From the NCBI GenBank assembly GCA_964644695.1, contig CAZXWN010000002.1, positions 169,241 to 233,240 of the forward strand: a stretch of DNA of 64,000 nt, given 5' to 3'. Below the pieces are notes generated by a model. That model saw only the letters and a program-made list of their open reading frames with translations. It searched no databases and was not told the DNA's origin. Shown here in pieces: positions 27,522 through 36,600 of the stretch. The translations under genes were made by a program, and so were the position numbers. The stretch is from CAZXWN01 sp964644695 [NCBI: uncultured bacterium] (GTDB taxonomy: Bacteria > UBP4 > UBA4092). How positions within the stretch are numbered: the first letter of the stretch is position 1; every line of letters starts with the position of its first letter.

Positions 27522-27890
27522 ATGGTGAAAACAAAAAAGCCAGAGGACAAAAAGACCGAGAAGGCAAAGAAACAATCCGATCCCAATAATGGGGTTTCCA
27601 AGGTTCGGAGTGATACTCTCCAAAGTTTGAAAAATTTACGAGTCCTGGTCCATGAAGTTTCTGAAAACTGGTCCAACCGGGTTCAGGCGGATTTAGCCGC
27701 ATTGATCGAGGATTTGGAAAACTTCCCTGAACTGAGGATGTCTAAAACGGATGTCCAGATTCTACGTAAGGTGATAGAAACGGCTGAATTAAAAGATTTG
27801 AAGCCGGAGAAAGGTCGTCCCAGGGATATTCGAGCACTCAATGAACAGGTAAAACTGATTCGTCAGATTTTTGAGAAATTGGATAAGTAA
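27522..27890 (+). CDS. Small charged helical protein of the tmk-CHAD operon
   Basis: 122 residues, unrecognised. Lys-rich N-terminus (KTKKPEDKKTEKAKKQ), then predicted helices (DTLQSLKNLRVLVHEVSENW, DVQILRKVIETAEL, NEQVKLIRQIFEKLDK). ATG 27522 has GGAGGG 8 nt upstream; the longer frame from 27447 lies inside the previous gene. The basic N-terminus could bind an anionic polymer such as polyphosphate, in keeping with the CHAD gene next door, but this is inference. Confidence 0.65.
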   Translation: MVKTKKPEDKKTEKAKKQSDPNNGVSKVRSDTLQSLKNLRVLVHEVSENWSNRVQADLAALIEDLENFPELRMSKTDVQILRKVIETAELKDLKPEKGRPRDIRALNEQVKLIRQIFEKLDK

Positions 27891-27930
27891 CTCAGGCCGG
27901 AATCCGTCAATTCTTTATGGAGGTTTCGTA

Positions 27931-28845
27931 ATGAATAATCCAGCGGATGTTTTTGCCCATTTACGAGAACTTAGCCGGGTTCGGTGGGAACGGTTTGAAC
28001 ATGAATTTGCCCGGACTCGGAAGAAAATCAATGCAGAACAAGTTCATGATTTACGGGTATCCATTCGGAGATTGAGAGCTGTTATCCGCCTGAAAGATTC
28101 ATTATTCCCAGATAAAAACATACCTAAACTGACTCATCCTCTCAGGAAATTAATGACCCCTCTGGGCGATTATCGGGATACCCAAATTCAATTAGGTTAT
28201 CTGGAGCAGATAAAGAGTCCCCTTCCATATGGTCTTCAGCTTTATCGGCATAGATTACAAAAAGATTCTGAATCGTATAAACAGAAAATAAATACACTAT
28301 TATCTGAATTTGATATTACTGGTTACCAGAAAAAGATACACAAGGATATACTCCCATGGAAACTTCCACCTGCCATGCTTCATAAGCAAGATTCGAATTC
28401 CTGGCCTGATTGGCAGGATGTACTAAAGGTTTCTCTGGAAAAAATAAGGAAACATGAGGCGGATCTCTTTCGGGAGGGTGGATTGAAGGACTTTCATCAA
28501 ATGCGGATATCACTGAAACAATTCCGTTATTTATGTGAGTTGCTTCAGGGGCTTACCCCAGTGGTGACTGTGGAGCGAATTAAAGAACTGGCTTCTTTAC
28601 AGACCTTGATGGGAGATATCCATGATCAGGATGTCCTTGCCTTAGGTTGTTTGAAGTTTAGCCAGACATTGTATCCCAATCATTCCGGGTATCAGGATAT
28701 TGCTACACTCGTCAATCGAATCAAGGAAAGTCGTAGAAAGAGAATGTCCCGATTGAAAAAGGAGCTTGATAGTTTTGGTGAAAGTTATAGGGTGCTACAA
28801 CCCTCGGTGAATCATAATACGAACTCATCAGGAAAGAATTCCTGA
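27931..28845 (+). CDS. CHAD domain protein (polyphosphate binding)
   Basis: 304 residues from ATG 27931, with GGAGG just upstream. CHAD features are clear: an N-terminal VHDLRVSIRRLRAVIRL segment and a later FHQMRISLKQFRYLCELL segment, each with the conserved H and K/R residues of the helical bundle. Then LQTLMGDIHDQDVL, also typical. CHAD domains bind inorganic polyphosphate and locate to polyphosphate granules. It is the last gene of the tmk-tmk-small protein set. Its 3' end overlaps the convergent ROK gene by 34 bp. Confidence 0.9.
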   Translation: MNNPADVFAHLRELSRVRWERFEHEFARTRKKINAEQVHDLRVSIRRLRAVIRLKDSLFPDKNIPKLTHPLRKLMTPLGDYRDTQIQLGYLEQIKSPLPYGLQLYRHRLQKDSESYKQKINTLLSEFDITGYQKKIHKDILPWKLPPAMLHKQDSNSWPDWQDVLKVSLEKIRKHEADLFREGGLKDFHQMRISLKQFRYLCELLQGLTPVVTVERIKELASLQTLMGDIHDQDVLALGCLKFSQTLYPNHSGYQDIATLVNRIKESRRKRMSRLKKELDSFGESYRVLQPSVNHNTNSSGKNS

Positions 28846-29807
28846 TAGGCAATTCCCGCAGCTCCAATGGCACCCGCATCATTACCCAGAATGGCAGGGA
28901 CCAGTTTCACGCGTTGTGCTGAAATTGGATAGGCTCGCCGGTCAATTTCCTCCCGAACAGGATTAAACAGAAAATCTCCCGCGCCGATTACCCCACCAAA
29001 TAGAATGATGAGCTCTGGATTAAGCAGATTTACCAGGCCGGCAGCTGTAATACCGATGTAATAACCGGTTTCCCGGAACACTTCAATAGCAAATGAATCG
29101 CCCAATAAACAGGCTTCATGCAACATTTTTGATGTGATTTTATCAATATCTCCCTGGCATAGGTCCATGACCTTACTGGATGCGCCTGCCTTAAGGGAAT
29201 CCTTTGCCCGGTTGACCAGTCCTGTTGCAGAGGCATACAGTTCCAGACATCCTTTTCCTCCACAATTACAGGCAGGTCCTTCTGGGAATACAGGCATATG
29301 TCCCAGTTCCCCGGCATTATCATCGGGTCCCCGGAGCAGTTTGCCATCAAATATCAGTCCCCCTCCAACTCCAGTTCCCAGAGTAATTACAATAATATTC
29401 TGGAAGCCTTGACCTGCTCCCTTCCAATACTCTCCAAAGGCTGCTGCATTGGCGTCATTATCCAGATAGACCTTTGATGTGAAACTGGCTTGTACTTTAT
29501 CTCTTAAAGGGACATTGACCCACCCATTAAGATTGGGAGCGTCGATAACAATTCCTGTTTTTGTTGATAAAGGTCCTGGTGAACCTATTCCGATACCATC
29601 AAGATTTTTGTCATTTATATTATGGAGGTGACAGACTTCTCTTACGGAATGAACAATCCGTTCAACTACGGCATCTACTCCCAGGATTGACTCTGTCAGG
29701 CATTTTGTTCGGGACAGAACAATTCCAGATTCATTAACCAATACGGTACTGATGGTGGTGCCACCTAAATCGACACCTGCAAAAAGTCGGGAAGGTTTGT
29801 TTTTCAT
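28812..29807 (-). CDS. ROK-family sugar kinase (glucokinase-like)
   Basis: 331 residues. Phosphate-binding GVDLGGTTISTVLV at the N-terminus, DNDANAAAFGEYWKGAG with the catalytic aspartate, and the ROK zinc motif GPACNCGGKGCLELYAS. It should phosphorylate glucose or a related hexose with ATP. The signature CNCGGxGCLE is that of kinases, and no N-terminal winged helix is present, so it is not a ROK repressor. It overlaps the CHAD gene tail to tail. The alpha-galactosidase at 56361 is another sugar-use gene but is far away. Confidence 0.9.
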   Translation of the reverse strand: MKNKPSRLFAGVDLGGTTISTVLVNESGIVLSRTKCLTESILGVDAVVERIVHSVREVCHLHNINDKNLDGIGIGSPGPLSTKTGIVIDAPNLNGWVNVPLRDKVQASFTSKVYLDNDANAAAFGEYWKGAGQGFQNIIVITLGTGVGGGLIFDGKLLRGPDDNAGELGHMPVFPEGPACNCGGKGCLELYASATGLVNRAKDSLKAGASSKVMDLCQGDIDKITSKMLHEACLLGDSFAIEVFRETGYYIGITAAGLVNLLNPELIILFGGVIGAGDFLFNPVREEIDRRAYPISAQRVKLVPAILGNDAGAIGAAGIAYQEFFPDEFVL

Positions 29808-30081
29808 GAAATCTCCTGAAAATCCAGTATTTCAGGGCTTAATACTGCGTATTTTTAAAAATCTTATCATAATCAAATAAGCTAAACAGGTCTGTTTTAT
29901 AGGATGTTTTGCATTATTAGAAATAATAAGTGGTTTATTTTATGAATAAGGTTAAACAATCTCCAACTGCCAAAATTTTGCAATCTAACCTTGAAAGAGG
30001 TTGTAAATGATTGCTTTATGGTATATTTTGAGATAGTAAAGTGATAATTATAGAGCCAAAATAAGGATAAACTATTTTTTT

Positions 30082-32208
30082 ATGACTCTGACTGGACCAA
30101 TTGATATTGATCTAGAGATTCAGGAACTTATTAACTCTACCTTACGGGCTCAGAGGTTCTTTTGGTTTTATCCTGATCAGCATCCTGCCTGTGAACAGGT
30201 TATTAAGACTGTTAAAGTTCACTTTGATCGGTTGATTTTGGAAGGCCCTGTAATTTTTAATGTCACCCGGAACACGCTTTCCCTTGGTGCACTCCCGTTA
30301 GACACTCACAAACGAACGAATATGGAATTTTGCCGGATGTTATATAAACGCCGGATACAATCAATGACTTTGGAACGCGAACTTGATTTTCGTGAGCTAG
30401 GTCAGATTGTAAGAATCCTGTCCCTGGATCCCAAAAGAATCAGGCAAAAGGGCGGTATTAACAACCTTTTAAAGGAATTGAATGTTATCCATGTCCATGT
30501 TGCTGAGTATTATTTTGATACATCTGAGGATACTCGTTCGGGTGGACAAAATGAAGGACCCGATTTACTGGCCGGTATTACCGAAGAACAAATTGAACGG
30601 TTTAAGGCTTTTTTACGGGGGGATATTCGAGAATTAACTTCTGATGAAGAAGAGGTCTTTCTGGAATATATTCAAAATGGGGATCGCACCTTTGAACTAA
30701 TACAACAAGCAGTCCATAAGCCTGAAAGCACCGTTGCAAACATTCAATATGAGCGCGAAATCCGTAAAGCACTGGATCGTTTACGGAAATGGTTGGATAA
30801 ATACCCTCCTGAGATTAAATTTCGTGAGTTACGAAGAATTGGTCTGGTCCTATTGAAACAATCACGGGATTTTCGAGCAGGAGTATTTACTTCTCCTTCA
30901 GGATTGGATCCAGATGAACAGAAAACGATTCATGATATTTTTGAGTCTGTTCCCGACGATGATATTGTTAAATCGTTGGTGAAAGATATTACTGAATCGG
31001 ATATGCCCGATGATGTGAAATCCATTATCAGCCGTTTATATTTAGAGCCAGTCCGTGAAGCTCAGATTATTGAAAAATTCAATCAGATGCTTCATCAACG
31101 TGCTACCCAGATGGATGAAAGTAAGCGGATGGAAGGTTTTAGAGAACGGCTGGCAGAATATACCAGGCCCAGAATTATGGGGGATTGTGTAGATATCCTG
31201 CTGGAGCTGTTGGAACGAGAAACTGAGCCTACACCTCGTTTAAATTTACTGCGGTCTTTTGAAAATGCACTGCCGGAAATGGTCTCCTGTCAGCAAATAG
31301 CAGCTGCGGATGAAATTGTTCTTGTACTGGCAGATATTGCTACGGGTAAGATGAAGGTAGATACCGCTGCTGTAGAAGCTGCACAAAAGATATTAGAACG
31401 ATTATCCTCCGGTGTATTTATGGATGAAGTAAAGAAACAGTTGCAAGAACCAAAACCGGGGCAGGAAGATGTTTTAATACAATTACTGGGTCGGCTAGGT
31501 GGAAATGCGGTCACCCGATTGATTCAAACTGTATCTGAGTCCGATAATCCGAAAGAATATGAAAAATATTGCGTTATGATTCAGCGAATCGGCCCTTCGA
31601 TAATTCCTGAGTTAATAAACCAGTTAGCTAAAACTACCGGTGTCCATGGGAAAAAATGGCTGACTATTCTTGGAAATATCCAGCATGAAGAAGTTGCTCA
31701 CCAGATACGTCGTTCATTTAGTCTTATTTCTGATGAATTTAAGGCTCAAACAATCATTCTTGCCGGTAATTATCCTGTCAAAGAAAATCAAAAATGGCTT
31801 ATGGAATTATGGGAAAAGAACGGGACATATGAGATTCGAATGCCCATATTGGAAGCATTAGGTAAGATGGGGGACCCCGAATCGGTAGAGTTCATTATGA
31901 GCCTTGCCTCTCGTTCTTATATTTCCGGGGACCGGGGCCAGGGATTGCAAATCAAGGCTATTCAACTTCTAGGAAAATTAGATCAACCGATTGTAGTGCC
32001 TGTATTGGAAAAGATTCTTCTGAAGTGGTCTTTAGTTAATTCAAAATCCAAAAATCAATTAAGGATGTCCGCAGCACAGTCTCTTTCCAAAATGACTGTC
32101 CCTTCGGCAAAAGATGTAATAGATAAAGGGTTAAAAGATTACCGGAAGAGTATTCGGAGAATATGTGAAAATATTCAAGCTTTTGAAACAAAGGGAGAAA
32201 ATAACTAA
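30082..32208 (+). CDS. HEAT-repeat protein with an N-terminal domain shared with the next gene
   Basis: 708 residues. Residues about 15-145 form a domain (FFWFYPDQHPACEQVIKTV..., VIFNVTRNTLSLGALPLD, LEREL) that is repeated in the next protein. The remainder is alpha-helical, with HEAT-like repeats toward the C-terminus such as IIPELINQLAK, PILEALGKMGDPESVEFIM and IKAIQLLGKLDQPIVVPVLE. No enzyme motif is visible. It is probably a scaffold or interaction partner of the HD-GYP protein, since the stop and start codons overlap (TAATG). The 274-bp gap upstream is AT-rich and I see no certain promoter there. Confidence 0.75.
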   Translation: MTLTGPIDIDLEIQELINSTLRAQRFFWFYPDQHPACEQVIKTVKVHFDRLILEGPVIFNVTRNTLSLGALPLDTHKRTNMEFCRMLYKRRIQSMTLERELDFRELGQIVRILSLDPKRIRQKGGINNLLKELNVIHVHVAEYYFDTSEDTRSGGQNEGPDLLAGITEEQIERFKAFLRGDIRELTSDEEEVFLEYIQNGDRTFELIQQAVHKPESTVANIQYEREIRKALDRLRKWLDKYPPEIKFRELRRIGLVLLKQSRDFRAGVFTSPSGLDPDEQKTIHDIFESVPDDDIVKSLVKDITESDMPDDVKSIISRLYLEPVREAQIIEKFNQMLHQRATQMDESKRMEGFRERLAEYTRPRIMGDCVDILLELLERETEPTPRLNLLRSFENALPEMVSCQQIAAADEIVLVLADIATGKMKVDTAAVEAAQKILERLSSGVFMDEVKKQLQEPKPGQEDVLIQLLGRLGGNAVTRLIQTVSESDNPKEYEKYCVMIQRIGPSIIPELINQLAKTTGVHGKKWLTILGNIQHEEVAHQIRRSFSLISDEFKAQTIILAGNYPVKENQKWLMELWEKNGTYEIRMPILEALGKMGDPESVEFIMSLASRSYISGDRGQGLQIKAIQLLGKLDQPIVVPVLEKILLKWSLVNSKSKNQLRMSAAQSLSKMTVPSAKDVIDKGLKDYRKSIRRICENIQAFETKGENN

Positions 32209-33662
32209 TGCCTCCTTTTGATGATACAAATAAACCGAACATCCCGTTTTTACCCGATGAGGATGATAATAACAGTCTTGTAAGTTCTGATGTTATGAAG
32301 ACAGTGGAAGAAATTGTTACTCAGCTGAACTTTTGTTTGAGTGGGACATTGATTTATCCACTAGCCCATCCAGCCGTTAATAAGGCTGTTTCCGGTACGA
32401 TGGAAGTTCTGACACCTTTCATTGGAAATCACACAAATCTTATTTTGAATTTTGTGAATGAAGAAGTTTTATTTCGGGGTGAATCTGTCCTGGATGGAAG
32501 CCACCTGGCCCAGCAATTTTATAAATTATTTCATGAGCGTGAAGTCTTTGGATTAGTTATTAACCGTGGATTGGTTGCTGAAGAATTAAAAGGATTGATT
32601 GCAATATTCCGGGAAGGGTCTCGAGATGATAAGCCTACTCTTGAAGCTCTTATTCCCATGATGAATAATCGCAATATAACCCATATTACTTTGCAAGCCC
32701 CACCCCGCAATAAATCAATGCAAAGTGGTTCTCGCTTTGAAATTGCCAGAACCATATATGAAAAGGGTAGCCGGTTATTAGAATCCTCTACAATGGACTC
32801 GGTAGATTCTAAACGGTTTGATGTCCAGTCTGTCAGGCCAGTAGTTCAGGAATTAATTGATTCTCTTATGGAAGATGAATCTGCCTTGTTAGCGGTTACT
32901 TCGTTAAAGAATTTTGATAACTATTTATATAACCATTGCATGAATGTATGTGTTTTATCATTGTGTTTTGCCATGTATTTGAAACTTGAGCATCATTGGC
33001 TGATGGAAATCGGCATTGGGGCATTACTACATGATATTGGTAAAATCCGTCTTCCGATGGATATTCTCCACAAACCATCACCATTAACCGAGTCTGAATG
33101 GAAGTTGATGCGGCAACATCCGGTTGAGGGTGCCCGAATGATCATGCACTCCCGGTATTGTACTGAATTACCGATGATGATTGTCTTCGGACATCACTGG
33201 CGTCCTGGAGCTGATGGGTATCCCGTAACAAAACGGAATATACATCTGCATCCCATTGTGGCCATGGTATCTGTCTGTGATTGTTATGATGCTATGACAA
33301 CCTCACGGCCATATGGAAGAGTATATTTACCTAGTGGTGCTTTGACAACGATTAAACAGACTTCTGGGACTCAATATGATCCAGAGATAATTAGCTTTTT
33401 TGAGAAAATGTTGGGTCCATATCCTATTGGATCTCTGGTTAAATTAGATACGGGAGATATTGGAATTGTGTTACGTCATAATCAGGAAGATGTTCACCGT
33501 CCCCATGTGAAAATTATGCAAGATGCCAATGGGAACTTACTGACAGATATCGTGATTCATGACTTAACAGAGAAAGATGACGATGAAACACAATATCTCC
33601 GTTCTATTGTATCGTCTGTTGATCCTGCGACAGTATCCTTCAATGTGTGGGAGTGTCTCTAA
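32208..33662 (+). CDS. HD-GYP phosphodiesterase with shared N-terminal domain
   Basis: 484 residues. The N-terminal 170 residues resemble the start of the preceding protein (LIYPLAHPAVNKAV, LILNFVNEEVLFRGE). The HD-GYP domain follows: HDIGKIRLP near residue 279, RQHPVEGARM, GHHWRPGADGYP and VCDCYDAMTTSRPY. The motif residues needed for c-di-GMP hydrolysis are present, although GYP sits in an unusual HHWRPGADGYP context. The C-terminus has a small domain (VKLDTGDIGIVL). It is the second gene of a coupled pair and lies 20 bp before the TamB gene. Confidence 0.9.
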   Translation: MPPFDDTNKPNIPFLPDEDDNNSLVSSDVMKTVEEIVTQLNFCLSGTLIYPLAHPAVNKAVSGTMEVLTPFIGNHTNLILNFVNEEVLFRGESVLDGSHLAQQFYKLFHEREVFGLVINRGLVAEELKGLIAIFREGSRDDKPTLEALIPMMNNRNITHITLQAPPRNKSMQSGSRFEIARTIYEKGSRLLESSTMDSVDSKRFDVQSVRPVVQELIDSLMEDESALLAVTSLKNFDNYLYNHCMNVCVLSLCFAMYLKLEHHWLMEIGIGALLHDIGKIRLPMDILHKPSPLTESEWKLMRQHPVEGARMIMHSRYCTELPMMIVFGHHWRPGADGYPVTKRNIHLHPIVAMVSVCDCYDAMTTSRPYGRVYLPSGALTTIKQTSGTQYDPEIISFFEKMLGPYPIGSLVKLDTGDIGIVLRHNQEDVHRPHVKIMQDANGNLLTDIVIHDLTEKDDDETQYLRSIVSSVDPATVSFNVWECL

Positions 33663-33681
33663 CTGATATGGATTTACCAGA

Positions 33682-36600
33682 ATGAAGAAATGGATTCGTG
33701 AGTTTATCGTTAAAATTAAACCTTGGAAAACATGGCCCCGGCGACATAGGGCTTTAATTGTTTTACCCTTGTTATTTTTAGCCCTCTTTTTGAGTGGGTA
33801 TGTAATTATTAAAAATTCATCGGTTCAGTCCTATCTTAAAAAAGAGATTATTACTGCCGTTGAAAAAGATATGGATGCTTCCCTTAAAATTGGGGAGATT
33901 GATGGAAATCCTTTTTCATATCTCCGATTAAAACAGATTGATTTACAAGGCCCCTATAAATCAGAAGAACCCAAAAATCACATTAAAGCCAGCGAAGTTT
34001 TTGTTCGTTTTAGCCTGTGGCAACTATTGAAGGGTCGCGTTGGTTTTTCCCGTGTTTATATCAAATCACCGGAAGTTTATCTCGATACAAAAGTACTTTT
34101 GTCACATAAGACCGTGAATAAGAAAAAGGGAAGTTTTGAATTGGGATGGCTTGATATTTATCAGGGGAATGTTACCTTGGTTTACCTCGATAAGGCTTAC
34201 GATATTCAAAATGCTGTTTTACAGGGAAGCTTATCTGTCAGTACCTCCGCTACTGTAGTCAAACTTCGTAATTTCGACGGAACTGTGGAAGGTTTAAAGA
34301 TTGACCGTATTCGAGGCCGAGTGAGCTTTTCACCTAACCGTTTGGAGGTCAATTCTCTTCAGATTCAGGGGAAAGATATTCGCCTGGATGTAAATGCTTT
34401 AATGCGCATGGATCCCAATAGTCCTCCATATCTCATTCTTCAGGCTGAATCACCCAAACTACCTGTGGACAAAATATTTGATTTTATTCCAAAAACATCT
34501 ACTCCTGCAGCAAAAGGAACTGCTCGGTTCAAGGTGAAATTGTCTGGACAGTTGGACAGGCTTGTGGGTGAGGGTGAAATATCTTCACTTAAAGGTGAAC
34601 TGGGTGGGATGCCTTACAGTAAGTTGAATGCTCATTTCTCAGTCAACACCAGTCATATCGAAATTGATAAAGCTTCTATTCAAATATTAAAAGGAATGAT
34701 AAACGCTCAGGCTGAAGCCCATATTATTATAGATGATGCGCAAGCCAAAAACGATAATTCCAGTGCTTTATCCAGACTCAATATCCCCTTTGTCTTAAAA
34801 GTAGGATTAGGTGATATTGATTTAACCCAGATTCCTAAAATAGACCCCACTATGTCTGGAAATCTGTCTGGTAATGTGAAGTTGGAAGGGGCATTGACTC
34901 GGGTATCTACATGGCGAGGTAATGGAAGTTTTAAATGGGCAAAAGGTACTTATCGGGGTGTCCAAAATATGGCTGGCCGGGCTGATTTGAGTTTGGTCGA
35001 AGATAACCTTTATTTTAAGAACGTATTATTTACATCACCGGGTATGGATTGTAAGGGAAATATTGATGTTTTGCGAGTGGCAAAAAAGAATTCCCGCTTG
35101 GAGTTCAAATTCGACTTTACAACACAGGACTTTAATAATCAAAAGACAATTCTTCATTTTAATAATGTTTCAGGAGCTGTTAAGGGAACTCTGCATGGGG
35201 TCAGTGACCAGTGGAGACCTCTTTTAGTAGATGGTAAATTTCAGGTAGGTCGAGGCAGGTTTGAGTCATTAAAGTTTTCCAGTGCTGAAGGAATTATACA
35301 TGCAGATCGAAAGCTTGATATATCTGGGCAGAATATTATGTGGTTGGATCAGTGGCCCATTGCCTCTGCCAAAGTAAATATACAGATGTTGGCTGATGAA
35401 AAGGGCCGAATTTATGGGATGCAGTTTATTTCTATTGATGGACAAAATGGTCAGACACAAGTAAAGGGAAAAGGGACCGTAGATTTTAGAAATCAGAAAA
35501 TGCTATTTGGATATACGGGTGTGAATGGTCGATTAGAAGACTTGCCTGTGATCCAAGGATTTATTCCCATGTTTGGCGGCCGACTGAATGTAGATGGAAC
35601 TGTTACTGGGTGGGGAAATAAAGTGGTTGTAAGCAACAAATATACATTAACCAATCCTACTGTCTGGAAAAATGGTGTTCCTGAAGCATTTAAAGGGGAT
35701 GTTGTTGTTGCAGGGCCTCTTGTTTCCTATACGGTTACAGGTTCCGGTTTTGATGTTCGGGGAACTGTTGAGAATAGAAAACCTGAGTCTACGATGAATA
35801 TGACGGCAATATTAAAAAATGCTCGATGGAACTCTCCTGAAGGAAAAGGTATTGAGGGGAATGTTAATGGTAATATTCAGGTAAATGGAAGACTGTCTTC
35901 TTTGCAGTTGCGTGGACAACTCGATAATTCGAATCTGAGAATTTCAGAGGCCGTTCCTGTACATGTTACTCAGGGAACCCTGCAAGGATCTTTACTGGAT
36001 ACTTTTAAACGTGGCATGGTGGACTGTCAGATTGGCAGTGTTCATTCAAAAGCATTGAGCCGAAATTGGAACTTTCCAGAAATGAATGTGGGATTTCAAT
36101 GGAACAATCCTCATGCAGTCGATATTCAAGTTGACGCTGACAGTGGTGCCATAGAAAAAGATCAATTATCTCGATTTAAGATGGACATGACTTACCAGTT
36201 TGATCGTGAATATCTAGAGTTCAAGGATATCCGGACAGGTATTGGTTCTCAAGGAGCTTTTGACCTTAAAGGTTATCTTGATTTAAAGAGTAAAACATCT
36301 TTATTCAGGGCAAATATGGTTGGTCGGAAATTCCCAATAGAACAGATATGGAAGTTTTGGGATGAAAACCCTCCTATTGGTGGTTTGAGTGATTTTGATG
36401 TGAGATGGACTAGCCAGGGATTTGACATGGGTAATGCCTCGTTTGAGGGAACTTTGGGTGCCAGTAATTTGTCGATTGTAACGCAACCTGGTTGGAGTAA
36501 TGCTATAAATTTGAAAGGTATTGACCGATTTGATGTAAATATAAATGGGACGAATGGGCTTGTTAAGCTACAGAATGGAAAGGCTCGCATAGCAGGTACT

